A stretch of DNA of 63,221 nucleotides from Candidatus Desulfosporosinus nitrosoreducens (GCF_030954495.1 NZ_JAVHUW010000028.1:1-63221); one strand, 5' to 3'. Counted from the first letter of the stretch, positions 16,780 through 25,499 are shown. A program made the numbers and translations. The notes: generated from the letters alone by a model not told the origin.

Positions 16780-17436
16780 GTGTTAGTAACTGATGGCATT
16801 CATCTAATAGATGGGGTAAAAGGGGCCCATGTTTATCTTGTGACAGGTTCGCATAGTTTTCTGGTTGATTCGGGGTTACCTGGGCAAGAGGATCGAATCT
16901 TAAAGTATATTAACAATATCGGACTAGATCCTGCGGTTCTCGAAGGAATAATTCTTACCCACTATGACGTCGACCATGTCGGAAGTGCCGTAAAATTACA
17001 AAACCTAGCGCATTGTCCTATCTATGCACATAGACTGGAAATACCTTATATTATGGGACAGCAGAAACGTCCCGGCATTAAACGTTGGCTGCCTTTGCTG
17101 ACCCGGCCTCTTTATGGCGCTTTAATCCCTGCCAAGGAGATTAAGCCTCTAGAAGAGGGAAAAGTATTCGAAGATTGGGAAGTCATTCCTACGCCGGGGC
17201 ATACACCAGGGCATATTGTACTCTATCGGAATGGTGTTGCTATCGTTGGGGATCTTTTTCAAGGGGGGGAGATTCGCTTAGCGCCGAATTACTTTTCTTG
17301 GGATCTTGAAATACTGAGGAAGTCGGCTCAGATCGTTATAGAACGTCCTTTACGCTGGATTTTGCCAGGACATGGACCCGCAACTCCCGCGTCCAATCAT
17401 TGGCTGGACAAACTTCAAAAATCAATGAATGGCTAA
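16780..17436 (+). CDS. MBL-fold metallo-hydrolase
   Basis: A 218-residue metallo-beta-lactamase-fold protein. The metal motif is LTHYDVDHVGS (~residue 60), with Asp in place of the second His of the common HxHxDH. Further ligands are in TPGHTPGHIVLY (~135), GDLFQGG (~158) and the C-terminal LPGHGP (~203). These proteins bind two Zn/Fe ions and hydrolyse thioesters, lactones or phosphodiesters; no substrate can be given. GTG 16780 is preferred because GGAGG lies at 16764-16769; a TTG at 16759 would overlap that site. It is monocistronic behind the long hairpin at 16700-16753. Confidence 0.88.
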   Translation: MLVTDGIHLIDGVKGAHVYLVTGSHSFLVDSGLPGQEDRILKYINNIGLDPAVLEGIILTHYDVDHVGSAVKLQNLAHCPIYAHRLEIPYIMGQQKRPGIKRWLPLLTRPLYGALIPAKEIKPLEEGKVFEDWEVIPTPGHTPGHIVLYRNGVAIVGDLFQGGEIRLAPNYFSWDLEILRKSAQIVIERPLRWILPGHGPATPASNHWLDKLQKSMNG

Positions 17437-17458
17437 GGCCGACAGTCTTAGCAGATAG

Positions 17459-17653
17459 TTATTGCACGGGAAGATCATCGACGATTTTTACTTTGCTTAG
17501 CGTTTCTTTGACTTGCCCGCGGATAAATGACAGATACTCCTGACGCAGAACTTCCTGTTCGGCTTTTTCCCATTCTTCAAGGCCTTCAGCTTTTTGTTTT
17601 CTGGAAAGCTCGTTAATGCGCTGAATAAGTATGTTAATTGGTGAGGTAGCCAC
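17459..17653 (-). CDS. DUF896 (YnzC-like) small protein
   Basis: A 64-residue protein with the DUF896 pattern: INELSRKQKAEGLEEWEKAE followed by RQEYLSFIRGQVKETL. Members are short helical hairpins, widespread in Firmicutes; the Bacillus homologue YnzC is associated with the SOS-induced yneA operon, but the function is unclear. A GGGAG-type site precedes ATG 17653. It is convergent with the MBL-fold gene, 22 bp apart. Confidence 0.9.
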   Translation of the reverse strand: MATSPINILIQRINELSRKQKAEGLEEWEKAEQEVLRQEYLSFIRGQVKETLSKVKIVDDLPVQ

Positions 17654-17806
17654 GAGAATTTCTCCCTTCTTCCTAATTAGTCTAAAATTGAAAAGACTAT
17701 AACAACCATATTATAACATGCTGCGAAAGATAATGACAGATTGTCCCCTTGTTCAGGGATGAGTGATGTAATCTGCCGCAATAGACAACGATGAATGGGG
17801 GATTGG

Positions 17807-19297
17807 ATGAAAAAGATAAATCTGCAAAGGTTTAAAACCTATATCATGGAATTATTAGCCCGTTTTAAGTTTAGCGGCAAACCTTATCTTCTTAAAATTA
17901 AATTAGGGCATAAGCAAAAATTTGCTGATATATGCTGGAAGTCACCTAAAATAATAGCGGGGGCAGTAACGTTTGGTATCGTAGTTGTCGGTTCAAGTGT
18001 TTATTTATGTGGATCAAGCTCTGCGGATTATCTGATCCTTAACGGTCGGCCAATAGGAATTGTCACAAGTGAAAAAGCAGGCCAACAGATGATTGAGGAT
18101 ATCTTAAAAAGCCGAGGACAGGCTATCGGCGAACCTGCCAAAACCCATGAACAAATCACTTACGAACCGGTCCGGGTCAGGAAGGCGTCTCTAATCCAAG
18201 AAGCAGTGACAAAAAAAGAACTGCAAAATACCTTGAAGACCTATTTCGATGGAGTTTCTTTAGAGATTGCCGGAGTTCAAGTCGCTATTTTGCCCAGCCA
18301 GGCTGATGTCCAAAAAGCCTTGAAAGAATATCAGGATTTCTATGTTAAACCAAGTGACAATAATCAAGTGTCTTCGGTAGAATTTGCAGAAACTGTTTCA
18401 ACAAAATCAGTTGAGGCTCAGGTAGATCAAATTAAGCTTCCGGAACAAGTCTTTAAAGAGTTAAAGGATGGGAAAGTTACAACGACAGACTATACCGTTC
18501 AAGCCAACGACTCTTGGTGGTTGATTGCACGTAAAAATAATATGAAAACAAAGGAAGTTTTGGCAGGGAATCCGGGGATGACGGAAAATAGCACGATCCA
18601 AAGCGGACAAAAAATCAAACTGGTTACGGCTACACCATATCTCAATGTGATTAGTAAAGGCACACGAACTGATACGGAAATAGTCGCTTTTGATGTGATT
18701 ACGCATACAAATTCTCAATTGCCGAGCGGTAAAACGATCATCAAACAACAAGGCAGTGACGGTTCCAAACTTGTCACTTACTCCTATACTCAGAAAAATG
18801 GAGTAGATGTTGCGAAACAAGTTGTTGAGGAGAAGGAAATTAAGACGCCTGTTGAGCAAATTGTTGATAAAGGCCCTAGCCGCCTCCCCCTTAATGTTGC
18901 CTATGCAGTGTCCAGGGGCTCAGGAGTTATTTCAGGAATTGCCTGGCCCTTAAGAGGTTCGATTAATTCTTACTATGGATCTCGGTCAGGGAGTTTTCAT
19001 ACCGGGATTGATATTGGCGGGGATACCGGCGAGCCTTATACGGCGGCCGCATCGGGAACGGTCGTCGCTGCCGGGTGGAGCGGCGGATATGGCAATATGA
19101 TCTTGATAGATCACGGTAACGGGGTTATGACCCGCTACGGACATTCGTCACGCCTTCTGGTTTCCGTGGGACAGCAAGTGAGCCGGGGGCAAACAATTGG
19201 CCTCGTCGGCGCAACAGGGAATGCCACAGGCCCTCATTTGCACTTTGAGATTATTCAAAACGGTGACACAGTGAATCCTTTAAACTATTTGCCCTAA
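17807..19297 (+). CDS. M23 peptidoglycan endopeptidase with LysM-like and G5 domains
   Basis: A 496-residue envelope protein. One membrane segment at ~50-70 (IIAGAVTFGIVVVGSSVYLC) anchors it with a cytoplasmic basic tail. A long extracytoplasmic linker follows, then a LysM-type segment (YTVQANDSWWLIARKNNM, ~230), a G5-like region (GTRTDTEIVAFDVIT...), and the C-terminal M23 peptidase (~385-496) with HTGIDIGG and HLHFE carrying the zinc ligands. It should cleave peptide crossbridges in peptidoglycan. ATG 17807 is chosen over an in-frame ATG 12 bases earlier because GGGGGATTGG fits it. Related proteins act in sporulation or division; which one is not clear. Confidence 0.92.
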   Translation: MKKINLQRFKTYIMELLARFKFSGKPYLLKIKLGHKQKFADICWKSPKIIAGAVTFGIVVVGSSVYLCGSSSADYLILNGRPIGIVTSEKAGQQMIEDILKSRGQAIGEPAKTHEQITYEPVRVRKASLIQEAVTKKELQNTLKTYFDGVSLEIAGVQVAILPSQADVQKALKEYQDFYVKPSDNNQVSSVEFAETVSTKSVEAQVDQIKLPEQVFKELKDGKVTTTDYTVQANDSWWLIARKNNMKTKEVLAGNPGMTENSTIQSGQKIKLVTATPYLNVISKGTRTDTEIVAFDVITHTNSQLPSGKTIIKQQGSDGSKLVTYSYTQKNGVDVAKQVVEEKEIKTPVEQIVDKGPSRLPLNVAYAVSRGSGVISGIAWPLRGSINSYYGSRSGSFHTGIDIGGDTGEPYTAAASGTVVAAGWSGGYGNMILIDHGNGVMTRYGHSSRLLVSVGQQVSRGQTIGLVGATGNATGPHLHFEIIQNGDTVNPLNYLP

Positions 19298-19303
19298 TTT
19301 CAG

Positions 19304-19326
19304 GAGCGCTAAAGGCGCTCTTTCTT
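19304..19326 (+). terminator. Intrinsic terminator after the M23 gene
   Basis: GAGCGC (19304-19309), loop TAAAG, GCGCTC (19315-19320), then TTTCTT. The hairpin starts 7 bases after the stop codon. Confidence 0.8.
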
Positions 19327-19393
19327 GTACAGTCAGACATACATGCCGCGAAGCGGCACCACTGCTCAATGAAGAAGAGACATTCTTTGGGTC

Positions 19394-19501
19394 GGGCGGC
19401 TTCGCCCACATCGTTCACTCAATATTCCGAGCTTCGCTCACTCGCTTGTGGGCTTAACCGCCTCTCCCTGAGATGAGTGCGCTCTTGTGGGCGAAGTTGC
19501 C
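19394..19501. repeat. Inverted-repeat-bounded intergenic element
   Basis: GGGCGGCTTCGCCCAC (19394-19409) and GTGGGCGAAGTTGCC (19487-19501) are near-perfect inverted copies about 77 bases apart. The interior has further GC-rich self-complementary pieces (for example GAGCTTCGCTC). The composition is clearly different from the surrounding AT-rich intergenic DNA. It could be a small palindromic repeat element (MITE/REP-like) or a structured RNA. No coding frame is seen. Confidence 0.45.
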
Positions 19502-19569
19502 TTTCTTAATGTGTAAGAACTATGAGGTAACGTAATAATAGAAAATAACAAAACAAAGGAGGCTTCTTT

Positions 19570-20004
19570 ATGGAATTAAAAGGAAAAACCCGTTTGAGAG
19601 TCAGGTACGCAGAAACCGATCAAATGGGTATAGTTTATCATTCCAATTATCTAATATGGTTTGAAGTTGGCAGAACGGAACTTTTTCGTGAAATAGGTCT
19701 TCCTTACACAAGGTTTGAGGAACAAGGCCTTGGTTTGGCAGTTATTGAGGCCAGTTGCCGCTATCGCAAGCCTGCCCGTTATGATGATGAATTGGAGATT
19801 GTGACGGAGATTGAGAAGATAACGACACGGTCCGTCGCTTTTTCTTATCAAATACTGCGGGCGGGTTCCCTTTTGGCTCAGGGGAAAACAGTTCACTTAT
19901 TTATTAACAAGCAAGGTCATCATGCGGATATTCGCGATACCGGTCTATGGTCCGAGCTTCAATTGTTTGCAAACAGAAAAATTAATGGTGTTTCTGCCCA
20001 GTGA
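19570..20004 (+). CDS. Acyl-CoA thioesterase, YbgC/4-hydroxybenzoyl-CoA type
   Basis: A 144-residue hot-dog-fold protein. The family signature RVRYAETDQMGIVYHSNYLIWFEVGR (in two parts, ~10-35) includes the catalytic Asp of the ETD segment. It hydrolyses acyl-CoA or acyl-ACP thioesters; substrate chain length is not readable. ATG 19570 follows AAAGGAGG. It is monocistronic in this window, with a palindrome-controlled small gene 75 bp downstream. Confidence 0.9.
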   Translation: MELKGKTRLRVRYAETDQMGIVYHSNYLIWFEVGRTELFREIGLPYTRFEEQGLGLAVIEASCRYRKPARYDDELEIVTEIEKITTRSVAFSYQILRAGSLLAQGKTVHLFINKQGHHADIRDTGLWSELQLFANRKINGVSAQ

Positions 20005-20039
20005 TTATGGAGGTAACTTGTTTTCCAGGGTGTATTATG

Positions 20040-20059
20040 GTATTATGTATACATAATAC
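20040..20059. promoter_or_regulatory. 20-bp perfect palindrome, likely operator
   Basis: GTATTATGTATACATAATAC reads identically on both strands. The core TGTATACA fits the general GT-n-TA-n-AC scheme of GntR-family operators. It lies 20 bp upstream of the 40-codon gene at 20080, so it probably overlaps that gene's promoter. An extra half-copy GTATTATG sits directly before it at 20032-20039. Confidence 0.65.
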
Positions 20060-20079
20060 AACTGAGAGAAGGGGATTCT

Positions 20080-20202
20080 ATGTTTCTTGTAACCTGGATC
20101 GAAGGCGAAGAAGTCAATTATCGCTTAGTTAAGAAGCAGGAACTTCCAAAATTGATGGCAACTTTGGGACAACATGCAATTATTCAACGTTTAGCATCCT
20201 AG
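20080..20202 (+). CDS. Small protein, 40 residues
   Basis: ATG 20080 follows GAGAGAAGGGG and runs 40 codons to TAG. The product starts MFLVTWIEGEEVNYRLVKKQ, is amphipathic and mixed-charge, with no membrane segment and no recognised domain. It is flanked by a 20-bp palindromic operator-like site upstream and a terminator downstream, so it looks like an independently regulated small gene. Function unknown. Confidence 0.65.
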   Translation: MFLVTWIEGEEVNYRLVKKQELPKLMATLGQHAIIQRLAS

Positions 20203-20239
20203 TTCGGCCTTTATAAATAACCGCTGATTTTTAGTTGAG

Positions 20240-20284
20240 AAAATAAATGTTCATCGCAGAGACGCATGGGCATTTATTTTTTTG
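20240..20284 (+). terminator. Intrinsic terminator after the 40-residue gene
   Basis: AAAATAAATG (20240-20249) pairs with CATTTATTTT (20271-20280), followed by TTT; the 21-base interior can pair further. The A/T-rich stem makes it weaker than a GC-rich one. Confidence 0.6.
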
Positions 20285-20356
20285 TTCTGCAGGATAATAT
20301 AGTCCTATAGCGAATTATAATTAAATTGTATCGTCTTCGTTAGGGGAGGTGGAAAT

Positions 20357-21208
20357 ATGTCCTTCAAAGTTCTTGTTGATAGTGCGGCAGATATACCCTT
20401 TGAGCGTGCAATCGCGGCCGGCATTGACGTGATTCCCATGCCGGTAACCATTGATGGTAAAACCTATCTCGAAGGAGTTAATCTTACAGCTAAAGATTTT
20501 TACGCTGAATTCAATAGTTTCAAGGAATTGCCTAAAACATCTCAACCTAATCCGAGCGCTCTTTTAGAGTGCTATGAACGGTCTCTATCTAACGGCCATG
20601 AAGTGGTGGCGATACATCTTTCTTCAGGTCTAAGCTCGACCTTTGCTACGGCTCAGATTATGCGGGACAGTACCTCGGCACCTGAGAAGGTTCATATTTT
20701 AGATAGCTTAGGAGCGTCTTTCGGTTACGGGCTGCTGGCCATTTCCGCTCAGGAAATTCTAACGACGGCATCCTCATGGCAGGAAGCTGAAGCCAGAATT
20801 CTTGATGTTCGTCAGAAAATGCGGTATGTATTTACGATAGATACCTTAGAGTTCCTGGTTAAAGGAGGCAGGGTTAGTAAAACTGCAGGTTTTATTGGCG
20901 GTTTACTCGATGTTAAACCTGTTTTACATATGACCCCGGATGGCAGAATTGAACCTTTTGCTAAAGTTCGTTCCCGACGAGCGGCGATTCGCAGATTAAT
21001 TGAACTTATGGAACAGGAAATTGACCGGCCTGAACAACAAGTCGTCGGAATTTCTCATTCCGCCTGTTATGAAGAAGCAATGATGTTAGCCCAAGAAGTC
21101 CGTCAGCATTTTACAGTAAAGGACGTGTGGGTCAGTGAAATCGGCTGTGTTATCGGCAGCCATACCGGCCCGGGCGTTCTGGCTGTGTTCTATCAGCGTA
21201 AAGTATAA
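20357..21208 (+). CDS. DegV family fatty-acid-binding protein
   Basis: A 283-residue protein of the DegV fold: N-terminal VLVDSAADIPFE (~4-16), PKTSQPNPSALLECYE (~59-74), IHLSSGLSSTFATAQ (~87-101) and the C-terminal ETGxxxGxHxGPGxL-like EIGCVIGSHTGPGVLAVF. These proteins bind a fatty acid and, as FakB, deliver it to the kinase FakA for phosphorylation; no fakA is adjacent, so the partner is inferred. ATG 20357 follows GGGGAGGTGG. It is 23 bp upstream of the carboxypeptidase gene and probably co-transcribed with it. Confidence 0.92.
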   Translation: MSFKVLVDSAADIPFERAIAAGIDVIPMPVTIDGKTYLEGVNLTAKDFYAEFNSFKELPKTSQPNPSALLECYERSLSNGHEVVAIHLSSGLSSTFATAQIMRDSTSAPEKVHILDSLGASFGYGLLAISAQEILTTASSWQEAEARILDVRQKMRYVFTIDTLEFLVKGGRVSKTAGFIGGLLDVKPVLHMTPDGRIEPFAKVRSRRAAIRRLIELMEQEIDRPEQQVVGISHSACYEEAMMLAQEVRQHFTVKDVWVSEIGCVIGSHTGPGVLAVFYQRKV

Positions 21209-21231
21209 CAAGAAGGGGAGGTTTTGCTTCC

Positions 21232-22494
21232 TTGAAATTCATTATGGTCATATTACTGGCGTTGTCAATGGTTCTGAGCAATTTGCCGACAACATATGCT
21301 GCGGACAAGCCTGCTGATTTAGAGCCTTTACCTCAGGTGCGCGGCGAAGGTGCTTATTTGCTCGATGTCCAATCGGGACAAACCTTATTTTCTAAAAATC
21401 CGGACGAACAGCTGGCCCCGGCCAGCACGACAAAGATTATGACCGGGCTTTTGGCCTTGGAACGCGGAAATTTGAATGATGTTGTGACTGTTTCTCCGAC
21501 CATGCTTAACAGCAAGCTTGTCTATGGAACTCAGATATATTTAGAGCCTGGGGAAAAATTATCTCTCCAGGACCTGCTCTATGCTATGCTTCTAAACTCC
21601 GCTAATGATGCTGCCGTTACTGTGGCCGAACATATCGGAGGGGATGTACAGAGTTTTGTCGATCTGATGAATCAACGTGCTCAGGAAATTGGAGCTACGC
21701 AAACGCATTTTGTCAATCCAAGCGGCTTAACCGAGCAAGGCCATGTGACGACAGCCCATGATTTGGCCTTAATTGCCCGGGTTGCTTATCAGAACCCTTT
21801 ATTTGCCCAATATGTCCGTACGAAATCCCATAGCATCAGCAGATCGAAGTCCGATTTACCTACCCAAATGGTCAATGAAAATAAAATGCTCTGGCAGAAT
21901 TCTGATGTTGATGGAATCAAAACAGGATATACGGCGGCAGCCGAAAACTGTCTTGTTGCTTCAATGACGAAAGATGGACGCCAGTTGATCGGAGTAATCC
22001 TTAAATCTCCCGGCCGGGAGATTTACACGGATATGCAGAACTTGTTTGACTATGGGTATACAAATTATTCCGACAAGATTTTAAAACCTGCCGGTTCGGT
22101 TTTATCCTCGATCATGGTAAATAATGAACCTGTGGATTTGAAAATAGACCGTCCTATTTATCTGACCCAAAGTTTAGCTGATCAAACCCCTTCCTCCCTG
22201 ACCCTGAAAGTAACTCCTTCCACTGTCAAGCTAACCTCTGTTCAAGAAGATCAGGAAGTCGCCCGTGTTGAGATCTATGATGGCAGTACCCTTTTAGACA
22301 CCTTGCCGCTTAGAGCGGCACAAACAATTATGCCGCCGTCCCCCGTTAAGAATTCCAATCCTAACTATCATTCCTGGCTTGTAGGGATTATTCCTGTGGG
22401 AGCTCTTTCCTTACTTCTGCTCCGCTGGAAGATTGATGTTGACCGTCGTTCCCGGAAACGAATTCTGCTGGCCAGGAGAAGGGAGTCTAATTAG
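21232..22494 (+). CDS. D-alanyl-D-alanine carboxypeptidase (PBP5-type)
   Basis: A 420-residue secreted/membrane enzyme that trims the terminal D-Ala of peptidoglycan stem peptides. A signal peptide (MKFIMVILLALSMVLSNLPT) ends near TYA-ADK. The serine-acyl motif ASTTKIMTG (~64), SAND (~123) and KTGYT (~232) form the active site. A C-terminal hydrophobic helix (LVGIIPVGALSLLLL) and a basic tail act as anchor. TTG 21232 is used because GGGGAGG lies 10 bases upstream and it gives the best signal peptide. The length fits DacF/DacB-type proteins, of which several act in sporulation. The stop overlaps the next start by one base. Confidence 0.92.
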   Translation: MKFIMVILLALSMVLSNLPTTYAADKPADLEPLPQVRGEGAYLLDVQSGQTLFSKNPDEQLAPASTTKIMTGLLALERGNLNDVVTVSPTMLNSKLVYGTQIYLEPGEKLSLQDLLYAMLLNSANDAAVTVAEHIGGDVQSFVDLMNQRAQEIGATQTHFVNPSGLTEQGHVTTAHDLALIARVAYQNPLFAQYVRTKSHSISRSKSDLPTQMVNENKMLWQNSDVDGIKTGYTAAAENCLVASMTKDGRQLIGVILKSPGREIYTDMQNLFDYGYTNYSDKILKPAGSVLSSIMVNNEPVDLKIDRPIYLTQSLADQTPSSLTLKVTPSTVKLTSVQEDQEVARVEIYDGSTLLDTLPLRAAQTIMPPSPVKNSNPNYHSWLVGIIPVGALSLLLLRWKIDVDRRSRKRILLARRRESN

Positions 22495-23540
22495 TGAACC
22501 AGGTTACGAAACTATTTTTAAGCCGCAGTGTAAAGTTTATAGTTTTTTGGCTGGTTGTTGGGATTTTTATTTACCTTGTCGGCCGTTTCAACTATCTTTT
22601 TTTACCGTTTATTTTAGCCTTGATAATGACAGTGACTATAAATCCGCTTAAGACTTTATTGATAAGGAGAGCTCGCCTCCCTCAAGCTGCGGCAGTTATT
22701 ACCGCAATGGTTTTAGAGATCGGAGGTCTGGGTGCCTTAATTACCCTTTTGGTGGTTAGGCTGATTCGAGAAGTCCAGGAAATCTATATTCATTGGCCTT
22801 TTTATAATCAGCTTATACAACATTTTATCATGCACTGGCTCACGAGAATTGAAGTTTATTATTTAAATCTTCCCGGCACGGATGACAGTATCAATAATAC
22901 GGTGCGAGAATTTGTAAGCAGAGTCCCGGCCTTCCTAACCAATGTTTTGTCCATTGCCGCAAAGATCCCGGAGATTATCATTATCATTGTTATCGCCCTT
23001 GTAGCGACTTTTTTCATGTCTAAGGGCACGAAACGCTATCTTAACGACTTTTTAAATATCTTTCCCTGGGAATGGCGTGAGGATCTCAGAGAGTTGGGAA
23101 GGGATTTTTCCCGGGCTTTTGCAGGCTTTGTACGGGCGGAGTTTATTGTTTTTCTGGTAACCCTTTTTTTGTCTATCGTCGGCTTGTGGATAATCCATCC
23201 CAAATACGCCATTTTCTTAGGTACGATTACGGGGATATTTGGAATTCTCCCTGTTTTGGGAGTTGGGATTGTTTTGATTCCCTGGTCGCTTTTGGCCTTT
23301 GTCAGTGGGCATAATTTATTGGCTTTAGAATTAGTCTTTTTAACAGCGATTATTACCATCGTGAGACATGTTATCGAACCGAAAATATTAGGGGACAATG
23401 TTGGGCTTGATCCGCTTTTTGTCCTCATAAGCATGTATATTGGTTTGGCCTCCATGGGGATTATCGGCTTAGTCTTAGGCCCGTTTATTCTTATTGCCTA
23501 CTATGCTTTGAGTAGGGCTGGAGTTTTTCGCAATCTTTGA
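22494..23540 (+). CDS. AI-2E family (YtvI-like) membrane permease
   Basis: A 348-residue protein with about eight membrane helices, including the first hairpin (VKFIVFWLVVGIFIYLVG) and the C-terminal cluster GIFGILPVLGVGIVLIPW and ASMGIIGLVLGPFILI characteristic of this transporter family. Substrates across the family range from AI-2 export to sodium/proton exchange, so none is assigned. GTG 22494 overlaps the TAG of the carboxypeptidase by a single G, and GAGAAGGGAG precedes it, indicating translational coupling. Confidence 0.9.
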   Translation: MNQVTKLFLSRSVKFIVFWLVVGIFIYLVGRFNYLFLPFILALIMTVTINPLKTLLIRRARLPQAAAVITAMVLEIGGLGALITLLVVRLIREVQEIYIHWPFYNQLIQHFIMHWLTRIEVYYLNLPGTDDSINNTVREFVSRVPAFLTNVLSIAAKIPEIIIIIVIALVATFFMSKGTKRYLNDFLNIFPWEWREDLRELGRDFSRAFAGFVRAEFIVFLVTLFLSIVGLWIIHPKYAIFLGTITGIFGILPVLGVGIVLIPWSLLAFVSGHNLLALELVFLTAIITIVRHVIEPKILGDNVGLDPLFVLISMYIGLASMGIIGLVLGPFILIAYYALSRAGVFRNL

Positions 23541-23590
23541 TTAAATGCCAGGCAAGGGCCTTTGAGATTGGTGAAATTGGAGGCTTTAAT

Positions 23591-23619
23591 TTGGTTTTTC
23601 CTTGGCGGTCCGATATAAT
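23591..23619 (+). promoter_or_regulatory. Candidate sigma-A promoter for miaB
   Basis: TTGGTT (23591-23596), 17 bases, TATAAT (23614-23619), about 35 bp upstream of the miaB start. The -10 is perfect and the -35 matches three of six bases. Confidence 0.5.
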
Positions 23620-23656
23620 GAATTTTAGGCAATACCTGTTTTAGGAGTTGACTCTT

Positions 23657-24982
23657 TTGGAAAAAGAAAAGAAAGTAGTGACCATAACTTATGGCTGCCA
23701 AATGTCGGAGCGCGATGCCGAAACTTTGACTGAAATTACGCGCCAAGAAGGATATACAAGTTCTGATGATCTTGAGGATGCCGACTTGGTTATTGTTAAC
23801 ACCTGTTGTGTCAGAGAAAGTGCAGAAAATAAAATTTTAGGCAAGATTGGTGACCTCAAGAAGCTAAAAGAGAAGAAACCAGACTTAAAGATTGCCATTA
23901 GCGGCTGTATGGTTCAGCAACCGGGGGCCTTAGAGCGTTTACAGAAACGGGCTCCCCATGTGGATATTTGGGCAGGCACTCATAATTTGCACGAGTTTTC
24001 CGACCTCTTGCACCGTTCTGAGACAGGAAAGAGAGTTGCCGAGATTTGGCAAGAACCTCATCAAACCCTGGAATCTGCTCCTTTGGCCGAAAAAGGAAAG
24101 CTACAGGCTAATGTCAACATCATGTATGGCTGCGACAATTTTTGCTCCTATTGTATTGTTCCCTATGTTCGGGGACGAGAGCGGAGCCGTCAGCCTCAAG
24201 ACATCATCAAGGAGATTAAAGATCTTGTGGCCGCAGGATGCAAGGAAGTTACTCTTTTAGGGCAAAACGTCAACTCTTATGGCAAAGACTTTGCACCCTC
24301 CTATGATTTTGCCGATTTACTCCAAGAAGTCGATCAAATTCCCGAGCTTTTGCGGATTCGTTTTATCACCTCTCATCCTAAGGATTTGTCCGATAAGTTA
24401 ATTGAGACAATTGCCCGGGGCAAGAAGTTATGCGAGCATTTTCATCTCCCTCTGCAATCAGGGAGCAATTCTATCCTGCGATGCATGAACCGCCATTATA
24501 CAAGGGAATACTATTTAAGCAGAGTCGCTAAAATCCGTGAGCTTCTTCCCCAAGCCACGTTGACAACAGATATCATTGTTGGTTTTCCGGGTGAATCCGA
24601 GCAAGACTTTGCAGAAACGCTGAAGATGATAAGTTCGGTACACTATAGCCAGGCCTTTACCTTCATGTATTCCAAACGTTCAGGCACTGTGGCGGCCGAT
24701 ATGCCCGGCCAGATTCCCCTGGACCTGAAAAAACGCCGCCTTCAGAGATTGATGAGTGTCCAAAATGAGGAGAGTTATCAGCTGAGACAAGGCATGATCG
24801 GGAAATGTTATGAGATTTTGGTGGAGGGACCGAGCAAAACGAACCCCAATCGTTTGACAGGGCGTACTCGCGGAAATATACTGGTTGTCTTTGACGGCCC
24901 GCCGGAAGTCACCGGTTCTTTAATTACCTTGCGGATTGTCGAAGCAGGATCTTGGACTTTAGTAGGAGAAATGGTTCCTTGA
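23657..24982 (+). CDS. miaB: tRNA-2-methylthio-N6-dimethylallyladenosine synthase MiaB
   Basis: A 441-residue radical-SAM methylthiotransferase that converts i6A37 to ms2i6A37 in tRNAs reading UNN codons. The N-terminal domain has three cluster cysteines (YGCQMSERD, NTCCVRES, SGCMVQ). The radical-SAM motif CDNFCSYC is at ~155, and the C-terminal TRAM domain covers ~375-441. TTG 23657 is preferred to a TTG nine bases earlier because AGGAG at 23643-23647 then has normal spacing. It heads the block that also contains miaA, the enzyme of the preceding step. Confidence 0.95.
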   Translation: MEKEKKVVTITYGCQMSERDAETLTEITRQEGYTSSDDLEDADLVIVNTCCVRESAENKILGKIGDLKKLKEKKPDLKIAISGCMVQQPGALERLQKRAPHVDIWAGTHNLHEFSDLLHRSETGKRVAEIWQEPHQTLESAPLAEKGKLQANVNIMYGCDNFCSYCIVPYVRGRERSRQPQDIIKEIKDLVAAGCKEVTLLGQNVNSYGKDFAPSYDFADLLQEVDQIPELLRIRFITSHPKDLSDKLIETIARGKKLCEHFHLPLQSGSNSILRCMNRHYTREYYLSRVAKIRELLPQATLTTDIIVGFPGESEQDFAETLKMISSVHYSQAFTFMYSKRSGTVAADMPGQIPLDLKKRRLQRLMSVQNEESYQLRQGMIGKCYEILVEGPSKTNPNRLTGRTRGNILVVFDGPPEVTGSLITLRIVEAGSWTLVGEMVP

Positions 24983-25071
24983 GCAATGATCATTAAATAT
25001 TTTTTAATTTCAGCAAGGCAGGAATTAAGTTATTTAATGTAGAATGTAGTAACATGGAGGTGTAAGAAATA

Positions 25072-25473
25072 ATGAATGAAGTTACCGAGAAGGCCCAGCT
25101 TTTAGCAGACGCAATTGCTCAGAGCCCGGAACTGGCCGAATTGCACAGCATGGAAGATGCTATGACTGCTGACGAGTCCGCTCAACGATTGATTGCAGAG
25201 TTACAGAAAGCTCAAGAGCGATTTATGGAAATGCAACAAAACAATCAAGAGCTTTCTGACGAGGATAAAAAAGTAGTCGATGAAATCGAAACCCGAGTAG
25301 AAGCCAATCCGGCCATTGCCGCCTATATGAAGGCACAGGATAAGTTTACTCAGATGCTGGACAGCGTCAACGCCATTTTAGCGGGTGCCATTGCCAGCGC
25401 TTCGAATGGTTGTGCATGTGATGACGGCAGTTGCGATAGCGCCGGCTGCGGAGGTTGTAGTTGCGGGCATTAA
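25072..25473 (+). CDS. YlbF-family protein with Cys-rich tail
   Basis: A 133-residue helical protein whose residues ~1-110 match the YlbF/YmcA (Com_YlbF) family: an antiparallel helical hairpin (ELHSMEDAMTADESAQRLIA, then a second long helix). In Bacillus, YlbF, YmcA and YaaT form a complex that supports RNase Y processing, Spo0A phosphorylation and competence. Here the last ~20 residues contain six Cys and a final His (CACDDGSC, AGCGGCSCGH), a likely metal or Fe-S site. ATG 25072 follows GGAGGTG. It lies between miaB and mutS with a terminator after it. Confidence 0.85.
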   Translation: MNEVTEKAQLLADAIAQSPELAELHSMEDAMTADESAQRLIAELQKAQERFMEMQQNNQELSDEDKKVVDEIETRVEANPAIAAYMKAQDKFTQMLDSVNAILAGAIASASNGCACDDGSCDSAGCGGCSCGH

Positions 25474-25499
25474 CCCCAAGACGAAGGTTTGAGGCAAGC

